Below, one piece after another: positions 1 through 7,789 of a DNA stretch of 64,000 nucleotides. Position 1 is the first letter of the stretch. Every line of letters starts with the position of its first letter. A model generated the notes under the pieces. It had not been told where the DNA came from, made no database searches, and saw nothing but the letters and a program-made list of their open reading frames with translations. Source of the DNA: an uncultured Porphyromonadaceae bacterium (lineage in GTDB: Bacteria; Bacteroidota; Bacteroidia; Bacteroidales; Muribaculaceae); contig CAMWVQ010000003.1 in the NCBI GenBank assembly GCA_947177635.1, positions 1 through 64,000 on the forward strand, read 5' to 3'. Both the position numbers and the translations under genes were made by a program.

Positions 1-168
1 GATGTCGTCCGACTCCCTTGAAAATAGCATTGGAGAACAGCGTGATGGTAGTGGAGTCAATGATTCTAAGCTGTTTTATCCACTCTTCCGTTCCGTTGCG
101 TCGGCTGTCCGAGGAAAGAATGTCTTTATTGGCGGCATACAGATCGCGATAGACCTCTTCAAAGAACT
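1..168 (-). pseudogene. IS4-family transposase fragment, truncated
   Basis: The minus strand reads an open stretch containing IIDSTTITLFSNAIFKGVGR, the characteristic DDE-region block (with the DST motif) of IS4-type transposases common in Bacteroidales. In the reading frame a TAG stop lies just upstream of the readable part (near 170), so the N-terminal half is missing or lies in another frame. The downstream part runs out of the window. I see no terminal inverted repeat. It is best read as a remnant or 5'-truncated copy. The family assignment rests on motif memory, not on a search. Confidence 0.6.
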
Positions 169-225
169 TCTAACCCTATGCAATAGCGGGTATGGCTGTA
201 TATGATTATGCAAAGAACAACAGAT

Positions 226-822
226 ATGGAGCAACTTGAACTTTATCTGGAATGGGACAAGACTTTTCCGCAGAGTGACAAGGTTGAACACTCGAAGATA
301 ACATTCCACAACCGTCACATCCACAATGTACGATATGAGTCGCGTCAACGCCAACGGATATTTCGATATGGAGAACACTGCTGACGACCGGTTTAAGAAA
401 CGTGTGGCGCTCAGCGGCCAGCGCACGAAGGACTACGCCTGCGGCACATATGAGCGCGATGGCGGGGTAGTGGAGACCGTCACGGATGACTTGCCGCTGT
501 TCGTTAAACAGTATCACGCATACTACAAGACCCCACGGGGCTATCACCGCCGTTCCCCAAATTCCAACGGCGGAATCAACAAGACTGCCGTGCTGTCGTT
601 TCTCAGCATGCCCTTGCTGGCCTATGTCGATGAAATATGCTTGTCCATGGGGAAAATGCCCATTCCCGCTATTTCAGTGAAGATGCCCGTAAGCGTACGA
701 CCGGCGACAACAAAGAACTGCTCATTGTTCCCGGGGCGAACCACTGTGACCTCTACGACAACCTCGAAATGATTCCGTTTGACAGAATTGACTCATTCTT
801 CAAGAAAAATCTAACCGAATAG
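226..822 (+). pseudogene. Broken alpha/beta hydrolase (dienelactone-hydrolase-like)
   Basis: Three consecutive pieces in different frames read as parts of one alpha/beta hydrolase of the kind common in Bacteroides. An N-terminal piece contains LEWDKTFPQSDKVEH (from 226). A middle piece starts near 326 with YDMSRVNANGYFD and continues to FVKQYHAYYKTPRGYH. A C-terminal piece near 637-822 reads LVHGENAHSRYFSEDA and then LLIVPGANHCDLYD, which carries the catalytic-His region. A large deletion appears to separate the first two pieces, removing the nucleophile region, and a small deletion with frameshift separates the last two (around 630). No single frame can make the enzyme, so it is a pseudogene. 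It sits directly before the cupin pseudogene with a 3-bp gap, suggesting a former operon. Confidence 0.6.
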
Positions 823-825
823 CCT

Positions 826-1264
826 ATGAACAAGGCATATGCAATTGCATTATCCTGCATCTTATCCTTCAATGTAATTTCCGATAGGGGAGCCCAACAC
901 GGCATTCGCGAAATATTTTATCGGCAACAGCTACCTCGCCCCGATTTCCGGCGAGCAGCTACCCTTCGCGAATGTCACATTCGAGCCGGGATGCCGCAAC
1001 AACTGGCATATCCACAAGGCGGGGAATGGTGGCGGACAGATGCTTGTCGGAGTCGCCGGACGCGGCTGGTATCAGGAGGAGGGGAAACCGGCCGTGGAGA
1101 TTCTCCCCGTCACCGTAATCAATATCCCGGCCAATGTGAAGCACTGGCACGGTGCCGCGAAAGATTCGTGGTTCGCCCACTTGGCTTTCTCCGTCCCCGG
1201 GGAAGATGCCGAGACCGTATGGCTTGAACCGGTCTCAGACGAGGAATATGAAACCCTGAAATAA
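826..1264 (+). pseudogene. Frameshifted exported cupin-domain protein
   Basis: An ATG at 826 begins a signal-peptide-like sequence (MNKAYAIALSCILSFNV). After about 22 codons the homologous reading moves to the next frame near 895. There it reads PNTAFAKYFIGNSYLAP, then the cupin motif NNWHIHKAG and later IPANVKHWHGA, and ends at the stop at 1264. The two His-containing motifs are those of a small single-domain cupin, a family often found beside alpha/beta hydrolases or carboxymuconolactone decarboxylases in Bacteroidales. One frameshift separates signal peptide and cupin fold. A sequencing error is possible, but the broken neighbour upstream favours real decay. Confidence 0.6.
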
Positions 1265-1270
1265 CAACCC

Positions 1271-1302
1271 TTGCTGATTTCCGCCGGAATTGATTAATTT
1301 TG
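1271..1302 (+). promoter_or_regulatory. Bacteroidales-type promoter for the esterase gene
   Basis: TTG at 1271-1273 and TAATTTTG at 1295-1302 are separated by 21 bp, matching the Bacteroidetes -33/-7 consensus. It lies directly after the cupin remnant and about 28 bp before the ATG at 1330. Confidence 0.6.
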
Positions 1303-1329
1303 TGCCTGAATATAATCAGCACCAGTCAT

Positions 1330-2424
1330 ATGTTCCGGAAAATAGTCGTGACAACATTCTTGGGAATGCTTTTTCCCGCAGTGCCCCAGGCGGAGAGTCC
1401 GGCGGAAGCGCCTGCCTGCCATGTGTCAATCACTGACAGCACCATGCGTCGTGAGGCGATGGATTTTATCCGGAACCTCCCCCCGGGATTACAGGCTCGC
1501 CAGGAAAGCGCGGTAAGACAGGCCATAGGAGGAGACTCCTCCGCGCTTGACATTGTAAGGGCATCACGCAACCGCCGTGCAGAGCCGATGGAGGGTGTGG
1601 AGGTCGCAGACCTTGATGGACCATACCGCCTGTTTTCCCCATCAGGCGAGCCTGGAGAATTGCCGCTGCTCATTTACCTCCACGGCGGAGGATGGTGTTT
1701 CGGCAGCCCTGACAGCTGTTCGGCATTCTGTATGTCGCTCGTCAGGGAGGGACGGGTGAAAGTCCTTGCCGTCGACTACCCCCTTGCTCCCGAGCATCCT
1801 TTCCCGGCTCCCCTGACAGCCTCTGTCGAAGCCGTAAGGTTCGCTTTCGAAAATGCGGAACGTTATGGATTCGACACGGCGGCCATCTCGATCGGGGGTG
1901 ACAGCGCAGGAGGCAACCTCGCCCTGTCGACCGCGCTCTATCCCGCTTTTTCCGCCGGGACGGATGGACAGGCTGTCGGTATGACTGGTATGGAGGCTTT
2001 ATCCTTCCCCCTGAAATCTCTGCTGTTGTTCTACCCCGTGACCAAGGTCTGGAACGACGGCTCCACCTCCTGGATGGAATACGGCGACGGTTTCGGCCTT
2101 GACGGTTCCATAATGGAAGCCTTCAACGAAGCCTACCTCGCAGGCCGAGATCCCGCCCATCCGCTGATTTCCCCCTATTGCGCATCTGATGCCGCCCTGG
2201 CTCAACTGCCCCCAGTGTTGATGATAAACGCAGACCACGACATTCTTCGCGACCAAGGTGAGGAGATGTGCGTCAGGTTGACCGGGGCCGGGACGGATGT
2301 CACCCATATGGTATTGCCCGGCACCACCCATCTGTTCATCACGGTGGAGGGGCAGCCGGCTGCATTCTCGGCAGCCGTCAAGGCTTCGGCAGCCTTCCTC
2401 TCCGGCGGGAATGCGGAGAGGTGA
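1330..2424 (+). CDS. Exported alpha/beta hydrolase (HSL-type esterase/lipase)
   Basis: This 364-residue protein belongs to the hormone-sensitive-lipase branch of alpha/beta hydrolases, which cleave carboxyl esters. Visible marks are a signal peptide (FRKIVVTTFLGMLFPAVPQA), the oxyanion-hole motif HGGGWCFGS and the nucleophile elbow GDSAGGN. A likely acid lies in the segment NADHDILRDQ, and a C-terminal catalytic His in GTTHLFI. I chose the ATG at 1330 because it starts the signal peptide and lies just downstream of a good promoter; the in-frame TTG at 1300 overlaps that promoter. The enzyme is probably periplasmic or lipid-facing. The substrate cannot be told. It is the only intact gene in the first 3 kb. 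Confidence 0.8.
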   Translation: MFRKIVVTTFLGMLFPAVPQAESPAEAPACHVSITDSTMRREAMDFIRNLPPGLQARQESAVRQAIGGDSSALDIVRASRNRRAEPMEGVEVADLDGPYRLFSPSGEPGELPLLIYLHGGGWCFGSPDSCSAFCMSLVREGRVKVLAVDYPLAPEHPFPAPLTASVEAVRFAFENAERYGFDTAAISIGGDSAGGNLALSTALYPAFSAGTDGQAVGMTGMEALSFPLKSLLLFYPVTKVWNDGSTSWMEYGDGFGLDGSIMEAFNEAYLAGRDPAHPLISPYCASDAALAQLPPVLMINADHDILRDQGEEMCVRLTGAGTDVTHMVLPGTTHLFITVEGQPAAFSAAVKASAAFLSGGNAER

Positions 2425-2469
2425 CAGCCGTGAAATCTGAGCCCGTGTCAAACCTGGAGACGACTCGTC

Positions 2470-2665
2470 TCACACGGTTTTCCCCATCTCATAAGCCTCG
2501 GTGTAAGCGCGGGTGGAATTCACCTCCCCCCTTGCCATGCGCCCCTTTGCCATAAATCACACCCATCTCCTTCGAGCCGGGAATGCAGTCGGCCATGCCG
2601 CGCATGCAACCCGGGGTGGTGTCCATAGTGTGCTCCTCATCCTCTGCGGCGGTCATTATGTAATA
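2470..2665 (-). pseudogene. C-terminal remnant, flavodoxin-family-like
   Basis: The minus strand reads DEEHTMDTTPGCMRGMA and then GVIYGKGAHGKG. After a one-base slip at a run of G it continues with YTEAYEMGKTV and a stop at 2470-2472. The ending resembles the C terminus of multimeric flavodoxin/WrbA-like proteins (AYEMGK near the end), but this is recalled similarity and weak. No start or N-terminal flavin-binding part is present. It abuts the AraC remnant, so two decayed genes appear fused by deletion. Confidence 0.35.
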
Positions 2666-3001
2666 TCTGCTTTGTGTGGCGGTCGATGTTGTTGGCCAGT
2701 TCGGCCCGTATCTCATCGAGACATCCCAGTATTATCCGTTTTTCCCTGTCAGACATATGCAGCGCCTCATTGGCGTCGTAAGAGAAAAATGAATAATCTT
2801 TCATCATATGCGCCAGGGGGTGCCGTGAAGCAGGTCGGAATGGAACACCAGCCCCTTTATTTCAGGAGCGTCTGCCTCCGGGCGTCCTTTTATGCCAACC
2901 AGCTGTCCCGGCGAAAGAAACAGCAATGTGCCCACCTGCTTGGCATTGAAATTGTTTGTGACATCATTGAATCGTGTTAGTCCCTCCCTCCACGGATATG
3001 C
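2664..3001 (-). pseudogene. Degraded AraC-family regulator, N-terminal half
   Basis: The minus strand reads KQVGTLLFLSPGQLVGIKG and then LVFHSDLLHGTP. After a frameshift in a run of five C (plus positions about 2816-2820) it continues as LAHMMKDYSFFSYDANEALH and MSDREKRIILGCLDEIRAEL. This is the cupin-like sensor half of Bacteroidales AraC regulators. With six C the frame would be intact through the slip. However, the beginning and the whole DNA-binding half are also missing, since homology stops near 2664 at the junction with the flavodoxin-like remnant. It is therefore a true pseudogene. Confidence 0.6.
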
Positions 3002-3007
3002 GGCCAC

Positions 3008-3041
3008 AAAAAAAGAGAGGGGGCTTCACAGCTGCCTCTCT
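3008..3041 (-). terminator. Rho-independent terminator, minus strand
   Basis: On the minus strand AGAGAGG and CCTCTCT form a stem followed by an uninterrupted run of T (plus-strand A run at 3008-3014). It would end transcription from sodB, leaving about 240 bases of 3' untranslated RNA in which I see nothing recognisable. Confidence 0.6.
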
Positions 3042-3281
3042 CTCCATTCATCACATTATGCTTACAATTAAGTGCTATGTCACTCTTTTACTTGCGGCTC
3101 CGCTGTTCAAGCGGAATGCAGTCTTGTTATCTCAAATGCTTGCTGTCTCTAATTGTATCGTTATCTATGTCTGTTTGTTTGATATTATAACGCCTTCGGT
3201 CAGTCAAGGGTTGAGATGAACAGAGTTAATATCGTTTAATTAACAATCGTTTAGTTATGGAAAGCTGTTGCCGCAATTCGG

Positions 3282-3857
3282 TCAGAAGCGGCCTTCGACG
3301 ATAGGCCAGTCGATGATGTCCCAGAGTTTCTCCAGGGCATCCTTGCGGCGGTTCTGGTAATCGAGATAGTAGGCGTGCTCCCAGACGTCGAATGTCAGGA
3401 TGGGGGTCAGCCCCTGTGTCAGCGGATTTCCGGCATTGGATTCCTGGGTTATGAAAAGCTTGCCGTCGTTGTCGCGCGACAGCCATACCCAGCCTGAGCC
3501 GAATAGCTTCACTCCGGCGTCGACAAATTCCTTCTTGAAATTGTCAAACGAGCCGAACTGTTTGTTGATGGCCTCGCGAAGCTCCCCTTCTGGTTCACCT
3601 CCGCCATCGGGAGAGAAGGAGAAGAAGTAGAAGATATGGTTCCACGCCTGTGAGGCATTGTTGAAGAGGGCTCCCTTGGCGTCGCGGATGATTTCCTCCA
3701 AGGGAAGCTCTTCGAACTCAGTGCCTTCGATGAGGGCGTTGAGGTTGTCGATGTAGGTCTTTTCGTGCTTGCCGTAATGGAAGTCAACTGTACGGCGGGA
3801 GATTGCAGGCTCCAGGGCATCGTTGGCGTAGGGGAGCTGTGGTTGGGAGTATTTCAT
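3282..3857 (-). CDS. sodB: Superoxide dismutase (Fe/Mn family)
   Basis: This cytoplasmic enzyme dismutes superoxide to peroxide and oxygen. The 191-residue protein has the full Fe/Mn SOD pattern: HYGKHEKTYIDNLN with the first metal-binding His (H27), then FNNASQAWNHIFYF with the second, and DVWEHAYYLDYQNRR with the Asp and third His ligand. Length is normal. An in-frame upstream ATG at 3902 would add 15 unconserved residues; I chose MKYSQPQLPY because family members start there. Bacteroidales enzymes of this family are often cambialistic, and the sequence alone does not settle the metal. It is the last gene of a minus-strand series and is followed by a T-rich terminator about 240 bp on. Catalase lies elsewhere in the window, not adjacent. 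Confidence 0.95.
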   Translation of the reverse strand: MKYSQPQLPYANDALEPAISRRTVDFHYGKHEKTYIDNLNALIEGTEFEELPLEEIIRDAKGALFNNASQAWNHIFYFFSFSPDGGGEPEGELREAINKQFGSFDNFKKEFVDAGVKLFGSGWVWLSRDNDGKLFITQESNAGNPLTQGLTPILTFDVWEHAYYLDYQNRRKDALEKLWDIIDWPIVEGRF

Positions 3858-3950
3858 TTCTGACGATAATTTTAGGTTAGTAACCGGATTAGTTGGATTC
3901 AATCTACTAATCTAAACATCGTCGGTCGGCAAATGTTCAACGGCGAATGC

Positions 3951-5972
3951 TCAGCGGCGTCCTCGCTTGCGCAGCCGTCGGGCCAAAGAGCGGTGGCGGT
4001 CGGCCTCCTCGTTGTCTCCCATATCCTCATTGAGGGTTGCCAGACGGTCGTGGAGCGGAGCGGATTCGGGGTTGACCTCCTCGGCGGCCAGCAGGTAGTT
4101 GAGGGCCTTGTAACGCTCCTCTTCCGGATTGTCGGTTTCAGAAGCGAGGAGACAATGGAGCTTCCCGATGGCGAAGAGGGCGTCGAAGTCTTTGGGAGAG
4201 TCTTTCAGTATTTCGCCGAAACAGTCTGCCGCCGTGAGGTGGTCACCCCCATCCATCGCGGCCTCACCCTTCAGCCTGAGGGCCTCGGTGAATCCCGGCG
4301 CTATCTTCAAAGCCTTGTCGAAATTGGCGATTGCCGCCCCGTAGTTCTCATCCGAGAGGCAGTCGAGCCCCATCGAGACATACTCCCGGGCAAGTTCCAG
4401 GAATTTCCTCTCAGCCTCGCGCAGCTTCTCCTCAAGAATCGCGATGCGGTCTCCGGTTCTCCCGAGACGGTAAAGTTTCTGTTTCAGCAGATGGTTGACC
4501 GCCGGATTGCGCAGCTCATCACGGGCGTAAAGCCCCTCGGTGAAGAAGTCCACGGCCCTGGTGAAGTCTCCGGAGTCGAAAGCGGAGGCCGCTTTGTGGA
4601 AACAATCGTCGGCCTTGGCCTTCGTCATCGCCGCCGTCAGCATTGCCGGATTGTTGAAAAATCCGCTGAACGACCTTATGGCCGGATTGACGAAGAAATC
4701 ATAAGGATTCAGCTTGCTGCGGAGCGTCAGCCCCTCGAGTGACTGGCATCGCGACAGGGCCACGTATGCCTGTCCGGCGGCGAATGCGCCTCCCTGCATG
4801 TCAATGATGACGCGGGGGAAGGTCAGCCCCTGGCTCTTATGGATTGTCAGCGCCCACGCGAGCCGCAGGGGATATTGGGTGAATGTGCCCAGTATCTCCT
4901 CCTCGATTTTCTTGGTTTCACGGTCGTAACGGTAACTGACATTCTCCCACACCTCGCGGCTGACGGTGTGGGTCTGGCCGTTCTCCAGCTCCACTTCAAG
5001 GTTGTTTTCGGAGATTGAATGGATTTTGCCGATGGTGCCGTTGACCCACCGCTTTTCGGGGTCATTCCTGACAAACACCACCTGCGCCCCCACTTTAAGC
5101 TCCAGCACCAATGGCACCGGGAGGGAGTTCTCCGGGAACTTGTCGCGTATCTTCCCCTCGAATGTGTGGAGCTTACGCCTGAGTCGGCTGAGCCTGGTGT
5201 TGTTTATCGCGTCGACGGTGTCGCGTTTCGGGGCGAGTGTCATCGTGAACTCCTTCTGCTTCTCTGGGGAGGCCGCCTCGGGGTCGACCCTGCCGTTGAG
5301 CATCTGCAGGTCTTCGGCCGAGACAGCCCCCAGCCTCATGCGGTCGAGCATGCTTATGAACAGGCTGTCTGACTGGCGGTAGACCTTCTGCAGCTCGATG
5401 GGGACAAGGGCGAACTCCCTGAACACCCGTGCCGAAAAGAAATAGAGGTTGGGGTAGTGGTCCCGGAAGATGTCTCGCATCTCTGAGGTCACCACCGGTT
5501 CGAGCTGGAAGATGTCGCCCACCAGAAGAAGCTGCTTCCCTCCGAACGGCTCGCGGAACCGCCCGGAGTAAAGCCTCAGCACCTTGTCTATGAAGTCGAT
5601 GATGTCGGCCCTGACCATCGAGACCTCGTCGATTACAATCAGTTCGAGCTCGCGGATGAGCTTCTGTTGCTCGGAGGTGTGTCTGAGCCGCTGGCGCAGG
5701 TTCCTCACCTGCAGTTCAGGGTCGTCGGGCAGCAGGGGCTTGAAGGGGAGGTGGAAGAAGGAGTGGAGGGTGACGCCCCCGGCGTTCACGGCGGCGATGC
5801 CGGTGGGGGCCAGCACCACAGTGCGCTTCTTCGTGTTCTCAACTATATGACGCAGGAAAGTTGATTTCCCGGTGCCCGCCTTCCCGGTCATGAATACCGA
5901 CTGGCGGGTGTAGGAAATCAACTTCCAGATATCCTGAAATTCAGGATTGTCAAGGTCTATGGTCTGCGACAA
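3951..5972 (-). CDS. PIF1-like SF1 helicase with C-terminal TPR repeats
   Basis: This is a 673-residue ATP-dependent DNA helicase of the PIF1/RecD-like superfamily 1. Visible motifs: Walker A GKAGTGKST near residue 35, IAAVNAGGVTLHSFF (motif Ia), Walker B VIDEVSMV, GDIFQLEPV (motif III), and the late block TIHKSQGLTF with VALSRCQSLEGL (motifs V/VI). From about residue 450 the protein changes to helical repeats of TPR type (for example ALKIAPGFTEALRLKGEAA and ILKDSPKDFDALFAIGKL), which usually mediate protein contacts. PIF1-like helicases without the tail are common; the TPR extension is a known Bacteroidetes variant as far as I recall. The gene lies 41 bp after the FadL-like gene and probably shares its transcript. 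The role is probably resolution of G-quadruplex or R-loop structures, by family inference. Confidence 0.88.
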   Translation of the reverse strand: MSQTIDLDNPEFQDIWKLISYTRQSVFMTGKAGTGKSTFLRHIVENTKKRTVVLAPTGIAAVNAGGVTLHSFFHLPFKPLLPDDPELQVRNLRQRLRHTSEQQKLIRELELIVIDEVSMVRADIIDFIDKVLRLYSGRFREPFGGKQLLLVGDIFQLEPVVTSEMRDIFRDHYPNLYFFSARVFREFALVPIELQKVYRQSDSLFISMLDRMRLGAVSAEDLQMLNGRVDPEAASPEKQKEFTMTLAPKRDTVDAINNTRLSRLRRKLHTFEGKIRDKFPENSLPVPLVLELKVGAQVVFVRNDPEKRWVNGTIGKIHSISENNLEVELENGQTHTVSREVWENVSYRYDRETKKIEEEILGTFTQYPLRLAWALTIHKSQGLTFPRVIIDMQGGAFAAGQAYVALSRCQSLEGLTLRSKLNPYDFFVNPAIRSFSGFFNNPAMLTAAMTKAKADDCFHKAASAFDSGDFTRAVDFFTEGLYARDELRNPAVNHLLKQKLYRLGRTGDRIAILEEKLREAERKFLELAREYVSMGLDCLSDENYGAAIANFDKALKIAPGFTEALRLKGEAAMDGGDHLTAADCFGEILKDSPKDFDALFAIGKLHCLLASETDNPEEERYKALNYLLAAEEVNPESAPLHDRLATLNEDMGDNEEADRHRSLARRLRKRGRR

Positions 5973-6013
5973 TCTCTATAAGTGTCTTGGGTTTGACAAT
6001 CAACAGGGGGGGA

Positions 6014-7720
6014 TCAGAAACGGTAGCCGACGGTGGCCACGATCTGTGAGCTGTTGTCGGTCAGCTTGGCTGTCGGCGCCTGGGTCCAGACCCCGTCATC
6101 GACGAAGGGGGTGAAAGCGTTGAACGTCGACGTGCGGTGCTTGTTGACGTAAGCCAGGTCGAAATAGAAACCGCTTACCTTGTATCCCAGGCCGCAGGTG
6201 ATATACTGTGTGGCGTTGTTGACGTTGTAAGACGGGTTCATCCCGGCGGTGGAAATCTCCATCCCCGACTTGTTGAGGTCGGTGTTGGCATTCTCAAGCT
6301 CGCTTCCTGAGGCGGTGGAGGTGTGGCTGTAGCCCGCGCGCAGGGAGAGCTGCGGGGTGAGGCGATACTCCGCACCGATTCTGATGGTGCTTGTCCCCTT
6401 GTAATAGCGGGCGATGTTTTCGTTGTTGAAGGTCATAGCCTCCCCGCTGTTGTATTTGAGCTTCATGTCGCCGTAAGCGTCATACTGGTAGTCAACGCTG
6501 AGGATGGCCCTCCCGCCAATCACACCGGCCACACCGGCCATAAGTTTCCAGGGGGTGTGGAGGGCGAACTGGTAGTTATCCAAGGGGGTCGACTCTGAAC
6601 CGCTGAATTTGTAATTGGGATTCGCTGTGGAGAAGTTGAAGGCAGTGGATCCGTAGCTCGACGAGCTGATGGAATAATAGGTGGGCGTATGCACGGCGAT
6701 ACCGATTCGCAGCTCGTTTATGGGTTTGATGATGGCACCCACTTTGAAGTTCGCGCCGCTACCCGACAGCCTCCTGAAAGAAGAGAGTTCCGAATAGTTG
6801 GCTGTACCGAGCTGGTAAGTGGATGTCTCCGTTTGCTCAGACTCCTGTTTTACTGGTACAAGTGCATTGTTGATTTGTTCGTTGTAACGGTATTCCTGAG
6901 TGTAGTCGAGGTCTGTAATGCCGACACCGATTCCCCAGTACACCAAATTCATTATACTTCCTCCGAGGCTGATATTATATTCATCTGCGTGTCCTTTCTC
7001 TCGAATAAGAAAGTCGGAAGTGCCGTAAGAAGGAATTGCTTTGCCTTTGTCATCTACATAATCGTATTGCCACATTCCCCGGTATTGATCACTTTCATAT
7101 ACACCCCCATCAGCGGCATAAGTTTCTGGGTGAATCATTCCAGAATTGTAGTAGAGGATGCTCATCCAATCGGGAGCATTGTAGTCGTAGTTGTCATATG
7201 GATAGAGAGGTTTTCTGTTTGCATCCTCCATCCACAGCAGAGCGGGGTCAACCCCGTCGGTTATCGAGGCGATGTAGTTCGACAGGGAGGTCTGCATGTT
7301 GCTCATCCCGCCGGTGTAGGTGCGGTTGAAACGATACAGGCGGTTGTATGTGAAGCCCCATGAGACGCTGTTGTCGCGGTTGGCCCCGAAGAGCATCGTC
7401 CCGACATATCCCGCGCTGTTGAGGTTGGCGAGGGTCGACTTCTCGGTGTTGTCGCCTCCGTCCCATTGTGTCTTGTTGGAATTGATGTCAACGCCGAGTG
7501 TGAGGCCGATGTCGCTTCCGCGATACATGCCTATACCGGCAGGGTTCTGCCCCACGGCGGATATGTCAGCGCCGAGGGCGGTGAACGCGCCGGCCATTGA
7601 CATGAACCTTGCCGAGCCGCGCAACTCCGTCTGGGAAAGCTCCATGGCGTTTATCGGGCTTTGGGCGACAGCTCCGGCCGCCGGGATGATGGCGAGGGCT
7701 GATATGAGTAACTTCTTCAT
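6014..7720 (-). CDS. FadL/OMPP1-like outer membrane transport protein
   Basis: This 568-residue predicted outer membrane beta-barrel has a signal peptide (MKKLLISALAIIPAAGAVAQ). Near the N terminus it carries MELSQTELRGSARFMSMAGA followed by DISAVGQNPAGIGMYRGSD, the NPAG hatch motif of the FadL/TodX family, which moves hydrophobic compounds across the outer membrane. In Bacteroides such genes are often labelled hemin receptor, without good proof. Alternating aromatic strands continue to the terminal sequence VATVGYRF, whose last residue is the typical aromatic barrel end. It lies about 70 bp after the Gly/Tyr/Trp-rich gene with no terminator seen between them, so the two are probably co-transcribed. 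Substrate unknown. Confidence 0.85.
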   Translation of the reverse strand: MKKLLISALAIIPAAGAVAQSPINAMELSQTELRGSARFMSMAGAFTALGADISAVGQNPAGIGMYRGSDIGLTLGVDINSNKTQWDGGDNTEKSTLANLNSAGYVGTMLFGANRDNSVSWGFTYNRLYRFNRTYTGGMSNMQTSLSNYIASITDGVDPALLWMEDANRKPLYPYDNYDYNAPDWMSILYYNSGMIHPETYAADGGVYESDQYRGMWQYDYVDDKGKAIPSYGTSDFLIREKGHADEYNISLGGSIMNLVYWGIGVGITDLDYTQEYRYNEQINNALVPVKQESEQTETSTYQLGTANYSELSSFRRLSGSGANFKVGAIIKPINELRIGIAVHTPTYYSISSSSYGSTAFNFSTANPNYKFSGSESTPLDNYQFALHTPWKLMAGVAGVIGGRAILSVDYQYDAYGDMKLKYNSGEAMTFNNENIARYYKGTSTIRIGAEYRLTPQLSLRAGYSHTSTASGSELENANTDLNKSGMEISTAGMNPSYNVNNATQYITCGLGYKVSGFYFDLAYVNKHRTSTFNAFTPFVDDGVWTQAPTAKLTDNSSQIVATVGYRF

Positions 7721-7789
7721 TTTGAATCGAGGTTGTTCAGTTTTTCTGGAATAATTGATTCAGGAGAGGGGGTGATGGCGAGGGAAGCA

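Noticed and set aside
3042..3281. Possible tRNA or small RNA downstream of sodB
   Set aside because: I found neither a cloverleaf nor a consensus promoter; it is most simply the 3' untranslated part of the sodB transcript.
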